From Ridgeia piscesae (taxonomy: Eukaryota > Annelida > Polychaeta > Sabellida > Siboglinidae), in the NCBI GenBank assembly GCA_025642075.2, contig JAODUO010000121.1:434501-498500 (forward strand): a stretch of 64,000 nt of DNA, given 5' to 3'. The notes beneath the pieces are model-generated. The model ran no database searches. It was not told where the DNA came from and saw only the letters and a program-made list of their open reading frames with translations. A program made the translations under genes and the position numbers. Positions 42,001 to 50,241 of this stretch are shown here, in pieces; the stretch's first letter is position 1; each line of letters starts with the position of its first letter.

Positions 42001-42196
42001 GACTTAAGTGTCAGTAAAACTAGATGGCTAAATTCAATCGATCTTATAAAAATACGTTGGTGTTAAATAGTTAATAACTCATATTGACTACTTGTTTTCG
42101 TTATTTCAGCTTGCGTTCGTAGGGATACGAGGAAGAGGCTATTCTGGAGATATTGCGCTGGATAACATCAGAGTGAATTCCGGTTCCTGTCGTTAA
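20515..42196 (+). CDS. Gene B: secreted astacin metalloprotease, EGF-CUB-MAM
   Basis: Fourteen exons, all phases consistent: 20515-20571, 22828-23004, 23511-23709, 24232-24364, 37237-37309, 37587-37781, 38073-38199, 39273-39404, 39623-39741, 40059-40186, 40542-40672, 40835-41138, 41402-41603, 42110-42196 (about 687 codons). It has a signal peptide, a propeptide with Cys in the switch position and a KRRRKRKKR processing site, an astacin domain ([20 protein letters not shown], four Cys), EGF, CUB and MAM ending GSCR-stop. It is predicted to be a secreted zinc endopeptidase whose C-terminal domains bind matrix or substrate. There is no VWA: the intron between CUB and MAM is only 162 bases. Intron 4 is swollen to 12.9 kb by two transposons. 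No coding lesion was found, so this is the best candidate for a working gene. Confidence 0.85.
21660..21722. repeat. Small imperfect hairpin in gene B intron 1
   Basis: Arms GTAGTACTTTATAATGTATG...GTCTAACA and TGTTAGACATAAATTATAAA followed by ATACTAC are inverted copies around a few bases. It could be a MITE relic or a folded intronic element. Confidence 0.6.
22828..23004 (+). CDS. Gene B exon 2: N-terminal prosegment
   Basis: Starts after TGTTTCAG and ends CGG|GTACGG, phase 0. It is nearly the same 59-residue segment as in gene A, with NIT and NTS sequons and [12 protein letters not shown]. Confidence 0.75.
23511..23709 (+). CDS. Gene B exon 3: propeptide switch region and mature start
   Basis: The acceptor is placed at GAAG|GAGGAG, because the next upstream AG would bring an in-frame stop; a few codons' uncertainty remains. 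It encodes [31 protein letters not shown], then [12 protein letters not shown]. Donor CAAT|GTGAGT, phase 1. Confidence 0.75.
23758..23910 (+). repeat. (GGTC)n microsatellite, gene B intron 3
   Basis: The same tetranucleotide as in gene A intron 3 and at the same distance from the exon 3 donor, about 150 bp long here against 285 bp in A. Confidence 0.98.
23920..24141. repeat. (TA)n-rich tract
   Basis: Nearly continuous TA dinucleotides with sparse interruptions, in gene B intron 3. It is absent from gene A. Confidence 0.95.
24232..24364 (+). CDS. Gene B exon 4: astacin catalytic domain, first helix
   Basis: Starts after TTTCTATTTATAG and ends GATGG|GTACGT, phase 1 to 2. It encodes [20 protein letters not shown] and on to FTSRHDG. 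Confidence 0.8.
24817..25020 (+). CDS. Unrecognised Arg-rich ORF inside the 7.8-kb transposon
   Basis: A basic reading frame ([20 protein letters not shown], then [15 protein letters not shown]) ending at a possible donor AAG|GTTAGT. Position near the transposon's left end and its basic character are compatible with a DNA-binding N-terminus, but I recognise no family. The opposite strand is also open. Confidence 0.25.
26235..27218. repeat. ~1-kb TA-rich region with several (TA)n arrays
   Basis: TA tracts at 26237-26270, 26836-26890, 26999-27050 and 27164-27216, among others, separated by AT-only sequence. It includes the palindrome at 26659-26740. Confidence 0.95.
26659..26740. repeat. Near-perfect palindrome
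   Basis: TTATAAATGGTAATGATAAT plus TTACAT and its inverted copy ATGTAAATTATCATTACCAT plus TTATAA face each other around about ten bases. The arms are about 34 bases. Confidence 0.85.
28478..29419 (+). other. Unassigned small ORFs within the 7.8-kb transposon
   Basis: Frames at 28478-28726 (contains [15 protein letters not shown] and [17 protein letters not shown]) and 29156-29419 (contains [17 protein letters not shown]) lack recognisable motifs. They could be exons of a transposon protein or chance. Confidence 0.2.
29774..29900. repeat. (TA)n microsatellite
   Basis: TA dinucleotide array with one AAAATA-type interruption near 29836. Confidence 0.95.
31035..31410 (+). pseudogene. ISXO2/Merlin-like transposase N-terminus
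   Basis: The frame reads [20 protein letters not shown] (zinc-ribbon CxxC), [23 protein letters not shown] followed by FEGSHL, and [19 protein letters not shown]. These are the landmarks of the N-terminal part of Merlin/ISXO2-type transposase proteins: zinc ribbon, then SxRxGSFFExS, then VDWxxFxR. The DDE catalytic half is not visible downstream, where the frame decays and stops at 31448. It lies near the right end of the 7.8-kb element. The TTAA/TTTAAA target does not fit Merlin's usual 8-9-bp duplications, so it may be a captured or nested fragment. Confidence 0.6.
33712..33890. repeat. (TA)n array with a palindrome inside
   Basis: TA runs at 33712-33775 and 33815-33853. TTCTGTGTTATATATTTATA (33778 on, continuing TAAACAGT) and its exact inverted copy (33860-33887) flank the second run, so it can fold as a long hairpin. 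Confidence 0.9.
34370..34770 (+). pseudogene. Transposon-associated CXC (tesmin-like) ORF, unit 1, dead
   Basis: Reading across frames gives [19 protein letters not shown], then [27 protein letters not shown], then [20 protein letters not shown] and GCR-stop. The order FVCxxYGxP, HxxRANYxAxIW, WxLELxxCxCKxxCxxxxCSC is that of a cysteine-rich protein common in invertebrate mobile elements. A stop sits after RANY and one frameshift lies upstream, so it is non-functional. Confidence 0.55.
35450..35800 (+). pseudogene. CXC ORF, unit 2, more decayed
   Basis: A copy of unit 1: [27 protein letters not shown] is readable near 35555, and the Cys-rich tail is degraded near 35740-35800. It shares with unit 1 the stop codon directly after RANY, so that stop predates the tandem duplication. 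Confidence 0.5.
37237..37309 (+). CDS. Gene B exon 5: astacin domain, GCWSYIG segment
   Basis: Starts after TGCCTTAG and ends GAA|GTAAGT, phase 2 to 0. It reads [20 protein letters not shown] and then CYDE. Confidence 0.85.
37587..37781 (+). CDS. Gene B exon 6: astacin zinc site and Met-turn
   Basis: Starts after CTGTCCAG and ends AAG|GTAAGA, phase 0. It contains [20 protein letters not shown] and NSLMHYAPK; all zinc ligands and the catalytic Glu are present. 195 bases, the same as gene A. Confidence 0.97.
38073..38199 (+). CDS. Gene B exon 7: end of astacin domain
   Basis: Starts after GCTATTTCAG and ends AATG|GTAAAT, phase 0 to 1. It encodes [19 protein letters not shown]. Confidence 0.9.
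38271..38324 (+). repeat. Intronic echo of the 3' half of exon 7, gene B
   Basis: GAGTTGGACTGTCTTTCTTG and the following bases copy the end of exon 7, with an in-frame stop (ACTTAG) and a GGTACAT end. It corresponds to 9806-9856 in gene A. Confidence 0.75.
38686..39030 (+). repeat. (CA)n and (CCACA)n compound microsatellite
   Basis: CA-rich start, a pentanucleotide CCACA array at about 38797-38908, an ACGCACCC-rich middle and a pure (CA)n tail at about 38975-39029. It lies in gene B intron 7. Confidence 0.97.
39273..39404 (+). CDS. Gene B exon 8: EGF-like domain
   Basis: Starts after CGTATGTAG and ends AACG|GTAAGT, phase 1 to 1. It encodes the six-Cys EGF ending [15 protein letters not shown], intact, 132 bases. 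Confidence 0.85.
39623..39741 (+). CDS. Gene B exon 9: CUB domain, part 1
   Basis: Starts after CTGTTTTTAG and ends TCA|GTAAGA, phase 1 to 0. It encodes [19 protein letters not shown] and ECNWLIS. It is two codons longer than A in the loop. Confidence 0.85.
40059..40186 (+). CDS. Gene B exon 10: CUB domain, part 2
   Basis: Starts after GTGTTCCAG and ends CCAAG|GTAAGC, phase 0 to 2. It encodes [20 protein letters not shown], then [15 protein letters not shown]. Confidence 0.85.
40542..40672 (+). CDS. Gene B exon 11: CUB domain, part 3
   Basis: Starts after CATTTCCAG and ends GCTG|GTAGGT, phase 2 to 1. It encodes [20 protein letters not shown] and [13 protein letters not shown]. Confidence 0.85.
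40835..41138 (+). CDS. Gene B exon 12: MAM domain, part 1
   Basis: Starts after TGTCTCCTAG and ends GCAAT|GTAAGT, phase 1 to 2. It encodes [36 protein letters not shown] and [16 protein letters not shown]. It follows CUB directly, without VWA. Confidence 0.9.
41402..41603 (+). CDS. Gene B exon 13: MAM domain, part 2
   Basis: Starts after CGGCTTCAG and ends ATG|GTGAAG, phase 2 to 0. It encodes [20 protein letters not shown] and [19 protein letters not shown]. Confidence 0.85.
42110..42196 (+). CDS. Gene B exon 14: MAM domain end and stop
   Basis: Starts after TTATTTCAG. It encodes [20 protein letters not shown] then [12 protein letters not shown], keeping the terminal Cys. Confidence 0.9.
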   Translation, partial: LAFVGIRGRGYSGDIALDNIRVNSGSCR

Positions 42197-42552
42197 GATG
42201 GCACCGAGCCGTCATGTTCGCTAGATCTAGCGCTATATGTAAACGAGACGTTTATGAATTATGAAAATGTGTCGTGTTTGGCTGAAAAATGTTCGATGAT
42301 TTCAGAATGCCAAGCTGCACAACTGATTACTGTTTAAAATGTTTTGATTGGCCCTGTGTTGTTATACTTGAAGATGTTTTATAACAATGTTGCCCCTTTT
42401 CAACTACCCTAAATCAGTCAACTTCTATGTTTACTGCATGGATTCGTTTGACATACACACACATATTACTCATCTTGGCTTGGCTATATGTTGCTGATGC
42501 TGCGTGTGATATTGCAAACATAGTTTATTTATTGTTTATGTGAAATGAATTT

Positions 42553-42558
42553 AATAAA
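42553..42558 (+). terminator. AATAAA polyadenylation signal, gene B
   Basis: AATAAA followed by CTTCTGCAAAAC, as after gene A and copy D. Confidence 0.75.
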
Positions 42559-42633
42559 CTTCTGCAAAACTTTGATTGGTGTCGTAGCTTCTTCGAATCA
42601 GTAGCTATAGCGGCCAGCTGCGGCATCGTTGGG

Positions 42634-42888
42634 TCTTAGGTGATTACCTCCAAACAGCCCAAACTTGGGCTAACGCAGGAGTTGTTCTTCTGTAGAATTT
42701 GTGAGTCCACTACAGGTTACACATTTACCCCCAGGGACCACCGGCTTTTAGTGTCTCTTCCGAAAGACACAGGCAAATGTGGGGTGAAAAAATTGCCTAA
42801 GTTTCGAAAGGGCGGTAGGTGGGATTGAACCACCGTCCCCTCGATTGACAGTCCGGCGCTCTACCGCGCGACCACCGCTCCCCAATTG
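42634..42888 (-). mobile_element. tRNA-derived SINE in gene B 3' flank
   Basis: On the minus strand the tRNA-like head (42888 down to about 42812) has an A box-like TGGTCGCGCGG and a B box GGTTCAATCCC. The anticodon stem no longer pairs well, so it is a SINE head and not a tRNA gene. The body runs to about 42634. The flanks rejoin the gene A 3' flank exactly around a CGTTGG/TTGGCAT site near 17107, which lacks the insert. Confidence 0.75.
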
Positions 42889-43409
42889 GCATTATCATTA
42901 TCGCTTAATCAACGTAGTACCTACTGAAATCATTATCGTCCTCGTACCGTAACAGTAGCTATTTTCCTTATTTCATCATGTTCAACTTTGTCGTTGTCAT
43001 CACTACAATCATCTAACATGCACTATAGACATCAACTAAAGAAAGAGCTTTTCAGACATTTTACTCCGGAAATGGTTTCGCCATTGCCCCCTATATAAAG
43101 CGGTTCAGCATGCATGTGAGAAAAACTACATATACATGCGACTCAATTTTATCAATGTTGACAAACAACATAATATGCTACACCACGGTGACACCGGAGC
43201 GTGTTGACGCTTGGGGCGGGTTGAATTTTACGAGTTAGAGAAAATATAATTCGGCAATTCGACTGCGGCTCCACCTGGCGAACAACATTAGCATTAAGGA
43301 CAACCCCATAAAGCTAGGCAACATTATCAAGGTTTGTCCGTTTTACAATGTTTTTAAAGTATTCTACACTACGGTTATTATATGATCACATATAGTACAA
43401 TTTAGCATT

Positions 43410-44560
43410 CATCAGCGGTCCCTCAAAAAGAGAATGACGTCTTCCAGTGGTCCGTCATATGTCCTGAGGTGACTCAAGAGCCCGACTCTTGATCTGCAAA
43501 TGTGTTTGCTGTGTGGACAGGAGGTACCAGACGGAAGGCAGATGTGAAGATGTTGAGATATCTCCCTCTCTTTTCTCCACTGCCGTTTCACCGCCTCATG
43601 AACTAGACGATTTTTTTTCTTCAAATATGGCTGTTGCCTGGTATATGCTACGGAGCCAAAGTGGACGGTCCGCAGCCAAACGTTCCCCGGTATTGATGTC
43701 ACTTCGCCCTTTCTTCATATAATGTTTAGAAGTGTCTTTGAATAGTTTTCTCTGGCCACAACGTGTTCTCGTACCATGTGTTAGTTGTGTGCAAAACGTA
43801 GTTTTCAGGGAGACGGTTGTCCGACATTCTGATACAGTGGCCAGCCCAGCGGAGTTGGTTCTGCATTACCATTGCCTCAATACTAGTTGTACTGGCCTCC
43901 ATGAAGATACTGGCATTGGTGCGGCGATCTTCCCACCGGATACAAAGTATCTTTCTGAGGCAATGTTGGTGGAATTTCTCCTGGGTATTCAGATGACATA
44001 AACAAATAACCCATGCCTCGCTCCCGTAGAATAGAGTGGTAATACAAACGGCTTTGTAGACCACCAATTTTATGTCTTTCTTGAAGTTGTTGTTATTGAA
44101 GACTCGATTGCGCAATTTCCTGAAGGATGTGCTGGCACAGCTTATACGGTGTTGAATTTCTATTCAACAACTTCTAGGGTTGTTACAGATATTTTAATAT
44201 TAGGAAGTCCTTCAATGTTTCCAGGAGTGGGTTGGTATATGATCTTGCTTTTTATGTTGATGGAGAGTCCTAGATTTTGATATGCTTCTGTAAGGCTTGT
44301 CTGAAGCTCTTCTGTTGTGTGGGCAAGAATGACACAGTCAGCACCTATAACGGTAGTCTTTGTCACTTTTGTGTTGGCCTTGAGACGACTCAGGTTGAAA
44401 AGCCTCCCATCGAGCCGGTAGTCAATTTCAACTCCACACGGAAGATGGTCACGGAAAAGAAAGAGTATGACACGTGAGTAGATAGCGAAGCGAGTCGGTG
44501 CGATAGCGCATCCCTGATTCACCCCTGTACGGATGGTGAAAGGCTCTGTTTCAGTCCCGT
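43410..44560 (-). mobile_element. RTE-like LINE, C-terminal RT to 3' end, decayed
   Basis: The minus strand reads MNQGCAIAPTRFAIYS, EIDYRLDGRLFNLSRLKA and LGLSINIKSKIIYQPTPG, then LVYKAVCITTLFYGSEAW, HQHCLRKILCIRWEDRRTNA and QLRWAGHCIRM, and a terminal CPHSKHICRSRVGLLSHLRT zinc-finger-like motif. This order is that of an RTE-like (craniofacial-development-protein-2-like) non-LTR retrotransposon widespread in invertebrates. The catalytic YADD is corrupted to GADC and frames break, so it is dead. Its two ends lie in different gene contexts: B's 3' flank and D's last intron. Confidence 0.8.
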
Positions 44561-44599
44561 TAGTTAACTTATATAGATTAATTGTATTCGTTATTTCAG

Positions 44600-44767
44600 C
44601 TTGCGTTCTTTGGGATACGAGGGCGCGAGTATTCTGGAGGTATTGCGCTGGATAGCATAATAATACAATTTATTTGTATAGCGCCCGAATCAATAGTATT
44701 GCTCTCATGTGCTTTACATAAATGTACACATAATAATAACATCAGAATGAATTCCCGTTTCTGTTAA
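44600..44767 (+). pseudogene. Copy D: orphan last MAM exon with in-frame insertion
   Basis: Starts after TTATTTCAG like exon 16 of A and exon 14 of B. It reads LAFFGIRGREYSGGIALD, then 27 codons from an 81-base insertion (44655-44735), then IRMNSRFC-stop. The 3' UTR and AATAAA context (45230) match A and B. No other exon of this copy is in the window, so it is a fragment of a fourth family member or an alternative last exon. The insertion keeps the frame open. Confidence 0.75.
44655..44735 (+). mobile_element. 81-bp short interspersed insertion in copy D exon
   Basis: The insert contains CAATTTATTTGTATAGCGCC and TGTGCTTTACATAAATGTAC, the pattern of short non-autonomous repeats (TATATAGCGCC...GCTTTACA) common in marine invertebrates. 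It is flanked by ATA on both sides; B and A lack it. Confidence 0.7.
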
Positions 44768-45229
44768 TAAGAAAAAGCCAAGCCGTCATGTTTACTCGAT
44801 CTACGGCTATAAGTAAAGGATGAGTCGTCAAGAATAGTACGTATGCCATTAACAACTATGAATTGTCATCAATAGTAGATGGCCCATGGCAAATGCACTA
44901 GCCATACTGTCTGCTGGAACTGTTACTATAGAAATTAGCAATTATAAACACGTACCGTGTTCGGCTGACAAATATTCCATGATTTCTGAATGCGAAGATT
45001 CACAACCCATTATTGTTTTAACCAAATTAGACGGGCATCGTTTCCTACAATCCCATTTCAGTCAATTAAACGTCTAGGTTGGCTACATGGATTCATTTGA
45101 TAGGCACACATATGTCACCTATTGAGCAACAGGCGAGATGGCGCTACATTTAATTTTGCTCTATTTTGCTGGAGCTGCGTTCATTAAATTTGCAAGTATA
45201 TTTGTATTCATTTGTTGTCTGATGAGTTG

Positions 45230-45235
45230 AATAAA
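45230..45235 (+). terminator. AATAAA polyadenylation signal, copy D
   Basis: AATAAA followed by CTTCTGCAAAAC, the same context as in the two complete genes. Confidence 0.65.
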
Positions 45236-45239
45236 CTTC

Positions 45240-46020
45240 TGCAAAACTATGAGTGTTGTCGTGGGAATTATTTCCACTGGCTTCTTCATTATGGCTAACT
45301 GTGTCACCGTTAGCATTATCATTACTACCGCTGAATCACCATAGTACCAAGGAAAAATCATTATTGTCATCATATCACAACAGTATCTAATTTCCTGATT
45401 TCGCCACGTTCATCTTTGTCGTTGTCATCACTACAACCACCACCTACGCCCTGTAGACATTACCTAAAAACAGCTATTCAGAAATTTGCTTCGGATGTGG
45501 TTATAAAACGAACGGTCTAATTCCTTTACCAATTACCTTTTTCAATGTCGTCTCGTCATCGTTGTCATCTTCTTGTACCATTAACTGGTAGCGTCCATTT
45601 CGGGCAGTTGCAAAGATGTATGTTTAGAGAATGAAGTCCCAGTCCAATGTGGAGGTCATCCTCGCCAGCCCAAATGCTGATGAGCCGCACGATCCGCGCC
45701 AGGTTACCGGCGAGATCAAGATTGCTCATGCTAATGGTTGTTGAACCACAGTGACAACTGAAGAAGCGACACGACACCTACAAGCGGTACTTCGACACAT
45801 GAGCGAGACGGCTTTCATAACTATGTTCGGGCATTGCAGTACGTATGCGACACGGCAACGTCTGGGAACCAGCAGTAATGTTACAGCGCGAAGGGCATCC
45901 GCGGTCTTACATTACGTGGAAAGGCCGGGACTATTGAAGAAACTGCAGATGCATCATGAAAGTCCCCCAGGAAGCTCATGTTAACGTGCCGTGTGAACCA
46001 CCCAAACCACGTAATCAACG
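45240..46020 (+). repeat. Downstream flank of copy D, shared with gene A flank
   Basis: 45240-45470 matches 17040-17270, and 45600-46020 matches 17960-18370 (TTACCGGCGAGAT, AAGGCCGGGACTATTGAAGAA type stretches). No gene is seen. Confidence 0.6.
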
Positions 46021-46636
46021 AAGAAGTATTTTGAAAATAGCCAACGAAGAAGTACTCTGAAGATAGCGGTTCGCCTACTTGTGATGATGGTGTCGTGACG
46101 GATGTTCGCAACATGACAACAGGACAACGCTTTGTGCTAAGTGGGTGGATGTCATCCATCGGCACGACATAAATAAGATTAGCTTTTCATTTTTTTTTTA
46201 CTACAAATTATCATCATTATATCGCAATATGAAGAAATGTCTTTAGCACGTCTGAAATGTATAGTGAGGAAACGTGATGCGAGAAAATGGGAATTGTTTC
46301 AGCAAGGTAGGACTGCTGAAAATCATACATGTCACATACATAGAGGTGTCTGTCTCACATATCTGATGCTAGAAAATTATATCAAGATTGATTGTAATGT
46401 TTCTTTTTCTACACGTTTCACCTTTTTTATGTTTATTTTTAATTAGCTCAACTAGCATATATGTTTTACTATTTATTAATTAATAGTTTACTAGTTCACA
46501 TATCTTTTATTTTTATTTCATTACAATTGATACAACTATTGTATTGCTGTAGTCATTTATTATTAATTAACTACTATGTATAATATTATATATTTATTTA
46601 TCCTGCAATTGCCTACATACGTATTTTATGTATAAC

Positions 46637-46675
<39 letters not shown>

Positions 46676-47305
46676 TTCTATTTCTTGACTACATTGACAT
46701 ATAATATAAATTACAACAATGCCATATCTGATTAATTATAGTTTGATCTAGCTATACGAATTCATAAGATTTTACTTGTAGTTTTATTATATTTATTACT
46801 TGTAATGTTTTTAACTACTGTTGTAAACACTACTGAACATAGTTGGTACTTGGGATTTTAGTGTCTAAATAATGTGTCTTATTATTATTAGAACAACCAC
46901 AATTTAAAAAGAAAGCTGTTACCTATATATGCTGCACTCGAAGGATCAATAGTTTGAACCCTACCTGTGACACAGCCTTCATAGCAGATTAAGTTGACCA
47001 GAACATACTTGATGCAGTACATTGTTCACGCAAACACGGGATTCGGTTCAGTACTTTATTGACATATTATTGTAGCATATGCATGACGTGATGAAACACC
47101 TAAATATGAGAATTGCTTTGCCTGCAGAACGTTTGCAGCATGGTGTGAATATCTATATATTACCGTTCCATGGATTGATGAGACAATCAACTGTGAATAT
47201 TGCTATGTGCCTAATGACAATATGTCATGTCAGCTGTATGTATATTATTTACAAAGTGTTGAGCCTATAGTGTACTGCGAGCAATAAATAAACTATAACT
47301 AGATA
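46021..47305. other. AT-rich spacer with a short TA array
   Basis: I see no coding motif. A (TA)n tract lies at 46641-46674. The remainder is AT-rich and does not match other parts of the window. Confidence 0.5.
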
Positions 47306-47308
47306 TAA

Positions 47309-48348
47309 AGAGTAGTAGTTGATGGGGAGGTTTCAAACTGGAAATCGGTTTTGAGTGGAGTACCGCAGGGATCAGTACTGGGACCTATTTTATTCTTATT
47401 ATATATCAATGATTTGGATGATGACATAACAAGCAAGGTGTTGAAGTTTGCGGACGACACAAAAGTGTTTAGGAAAATTAAAAGTGATGCAGATAGACAG
47501 CATTTACAAGATGATCTTAATAAGTTGATAGAATGGTCTGAGAAGTGGCAAATGCTGTTTAATTTTGGAAAATGTAAGTGCCTTCACACAGGACATGGGA
47601 ATGAAGATGCACAATATACAATGGGTGGTACTGTACTAAATACTACCTTAAAGGAAAATGACTTAGGGTTAACTATTAGTGCTGACATGAAGGTATCAGA
47701 GCAGTGTGGAATTGCAGCAGCAAAGGGAAACCAAATTATTGGATTAATTAGGCGAAATATAGTGTACAAAGAAAAAGAACTAATAATACCGCTGTATAAA
47801 ACAATAGTTAGGCCTCACTTAGAATATTGTATACAAGCATGGAGGCCATATCGCAAGAAGGATATTGATATGCTAGAAAGAGTACAAAGGAGAGCAACCA
47901 AAATGATACAAAAACTCAGGAATATTAGTTATGAAATGCGTCTAAAAGAATGTGGTTTAACAACACTAGAAACCAGAAGATTGAGAGGAGATCAGATTGA
48001 GGTGTTTAAAATATTGAATGGATATGAAAATATTGACAGAAATATTTTTTTCACAGTCAAGGAAGAGAGAAGGACTATAGGACATGGAGTTACATTAGCA
48101 AAGAAGCAGTGTAGACTAGATATTAGAACATTTTCACAAAGAACAGTAAACGAATGGAACATATTATCAGCTGATTGTGTAGGTGCTAGTAGTGTTAATA
48201 TATTTAAAAATAAAATCGACATATACCTAAGACGGGCGGGGTATACTTAGATAGATTGGTTGGACTCTCGATAAGCCAAGTGGCTTCCTAGTCCACCTGC
48301 CATCTAGAGTTGAATCTCTAGGTGGCAATCTTGTTAAATCTTGTTAAA
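47309..48348 (+). mobile_element. 5'-truncated CR1-type LINE, RT C-terminus with 3' tail
   Basis: One uninterrupted frame (47309-48250) begins just before the RT motif GVPQGSVLGPILFLLYINDL, then FADDTKVF (catalytic DD), LYKTIVRPHLEYCIQAWRPY and a basic C-terminus. It stops at 48250 and is followed by a ~100-base tail (ACTCTCGATAAGCCAAG to TCTTGTTAAATCTTGTTAAA). The open frame suggests a recent insertion. Only about the last 314 codons of ORF2 are present, as usual for 5'-truncated LINE copies. Confidence 0.9.
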
Positions 48349-48349
48349 C

Positions 48350-49218
48350 TACAAATGTTTAAGTATTTTAATAACATTTATTGACAGAAAATACAGCTAG
48401 ACAATTGTTGACAATTCTGGTTTCCAAGTGATGAAAACTAACAAATTTCCGGCAATGTAATTACTGCTTCAAGTGCATATATTATTTTATATAGATATAT
48501 AAATGTATACGCGTAATAATAATAACACTTTTTTACTGGTGCGGGCAATATGCGAGGTACAAATCAGTACATGATAAACACCCGTCCGTAATGATGTCTT
48601 ATTCTAATTCTCTTACATACGTGTTAAATGCTGTAAAAACATGGTAACATGCGCCAGGTTAGAACGTAAGATTATAAATAAGTACCACGAAATGTGACCT
48701 GCTCTGAATATTCTTGACGCGACGCGCAGATAAAAATACAGCTGTACTATTGACGGGAAATTCCCACAAGATTGCATCCATTCCAATTAATTGTTTTCAA
48801 TTTATAATCCGTCGTCTTGAAATGAGCCTGTTGTGTTGTGTTATTAGTGTTGGCTTCTGTAATTTTCCGTCTAGCTCAGCCTCAGATCGACTAATTGCTA
48901 TCACCCATATATTATACTTCCCTCTATATTTGGGTAAATGTAGGACTGCCCTTACTGCTAAATCCGCGAACATAATAGGCATTTAAGTGGCAGTAGAAGT
49001 CTTATTTATTATTTGTACACATAGGCATGACTGACTTCTTCTGAATACCGGAAGTAGCAAGCAGGCCCGGTATGACCTGTCATCTGGCGGATAACTGCAT
49101 GTACTATAAGTCTCCAATTACGTCATCCATCCGAAACGAAGGCTCCATTGTGTGTTTGTAAACTTATAAGCAAGCAATCGAGGTAAACCTACAATAGTTT
49201 ATATACGTAAGCGAAATA
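48350..49218. other. Spacer upstream of gene unit C
   Basis: No gene is recognised. From about 49090 (CCAATTACGTCATCCATCCG) it resembles the left boundary block of units A and B. Confidence 0.5.
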
Positions 49219-50241
49219 CTTATAATGGTAGTATTTTGGAAACTCTTCCAGTCAACTGGCCCAAATTATTAGGGACTTTTCAAAACGGTTTTACCACGTT
49301 TTTTCGATGTATATGTGTTTGATATGTCATTCTGCATCACTTCCACTAAAAAGAAGGCTGATATTATTTTTGTAAATTGTCTTTTAGATAAATGTAATTC
49401 CGTCGACTCGACGTAAATAAGCCGATGTCACAGGGCGTGACCAATTACCGCTCCCCAGACGCATCACGGCCGCAAAGGTTCTTCAACGAAATCCGCGGCC
49501 GTGTTGTTTTAATGTGCGCGTTTTCGCGTACCGCTGCAGCGCGTACCGTTTACTCAACACCTGGGTAAGTGCTTTATTTCAACCGGAGTTACCGCGGTCT
49601 TTTAGCAGTCAAGGTCGTTCGCTGCGAGAATCGTATAGCGGGTGAGTTATGCATTCTGTAATTTAGTTTGTTTGTTTTTAAAATTAAGCCAACATTAAGC
49701 AAATTGTCATCGATTTGATGACATAACTGTGTTTTTGTTGCAAATTATGTAGTATCATGTATAACTGTCCCTAACGATTGTGCTTATAGGTAAATCTGAA
49801 GTATTTAAATTTTAATTAGTAATAGTATGTGTTGCAAATGTCGTAGCCGTGCCTGCTCGTGCAATATTATGGGTTTTGCGCGGTTCAGGCGATGTCTTGC
49901 GATTTGCGAATATGTCCCCAAAACTAAGGCTACATCATTAATTTTTAATCTGTATACTATAATGCAGATTTATTTGTTTTAAGCATAAGTTTATGAAAAT
50001 TGGCTAATTATTTTTTATTTCAACTTCGCAATGCACACGCAAGACATCGTCTTTGCGGCCCGGCTGCAAGTTTTTACTCACCCGGTAGGTTCCGCTGCAG
50101 GGCATTTTTCGACCAATGAGTAACGAACATATGTCCAGGTGGACAGCCTCTGTTTACACTGTACACGTGACAATGTTTCCACGCGGTTATGCTTGTGTTT
50201 ATATTGTACACGTGGTGAATACAAGTGTTGGTAACTATTTT

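Noticed and set aside
42812..42888. tRNA-Asp(GTC) gene on the minus strand
   Set aside because: A and B boxes are present, but acceptor and anticodon stems mispair and the unit continues into a SINE body, so it is a tRNA-derived SINE head.
50116..50241. The ATG-containing start of the long RT frame as the LINE's own N-terminus
   Set aside because: The palindrome's empty site shows these bases belong to the host TIR element. The LINE begins at about 50242.
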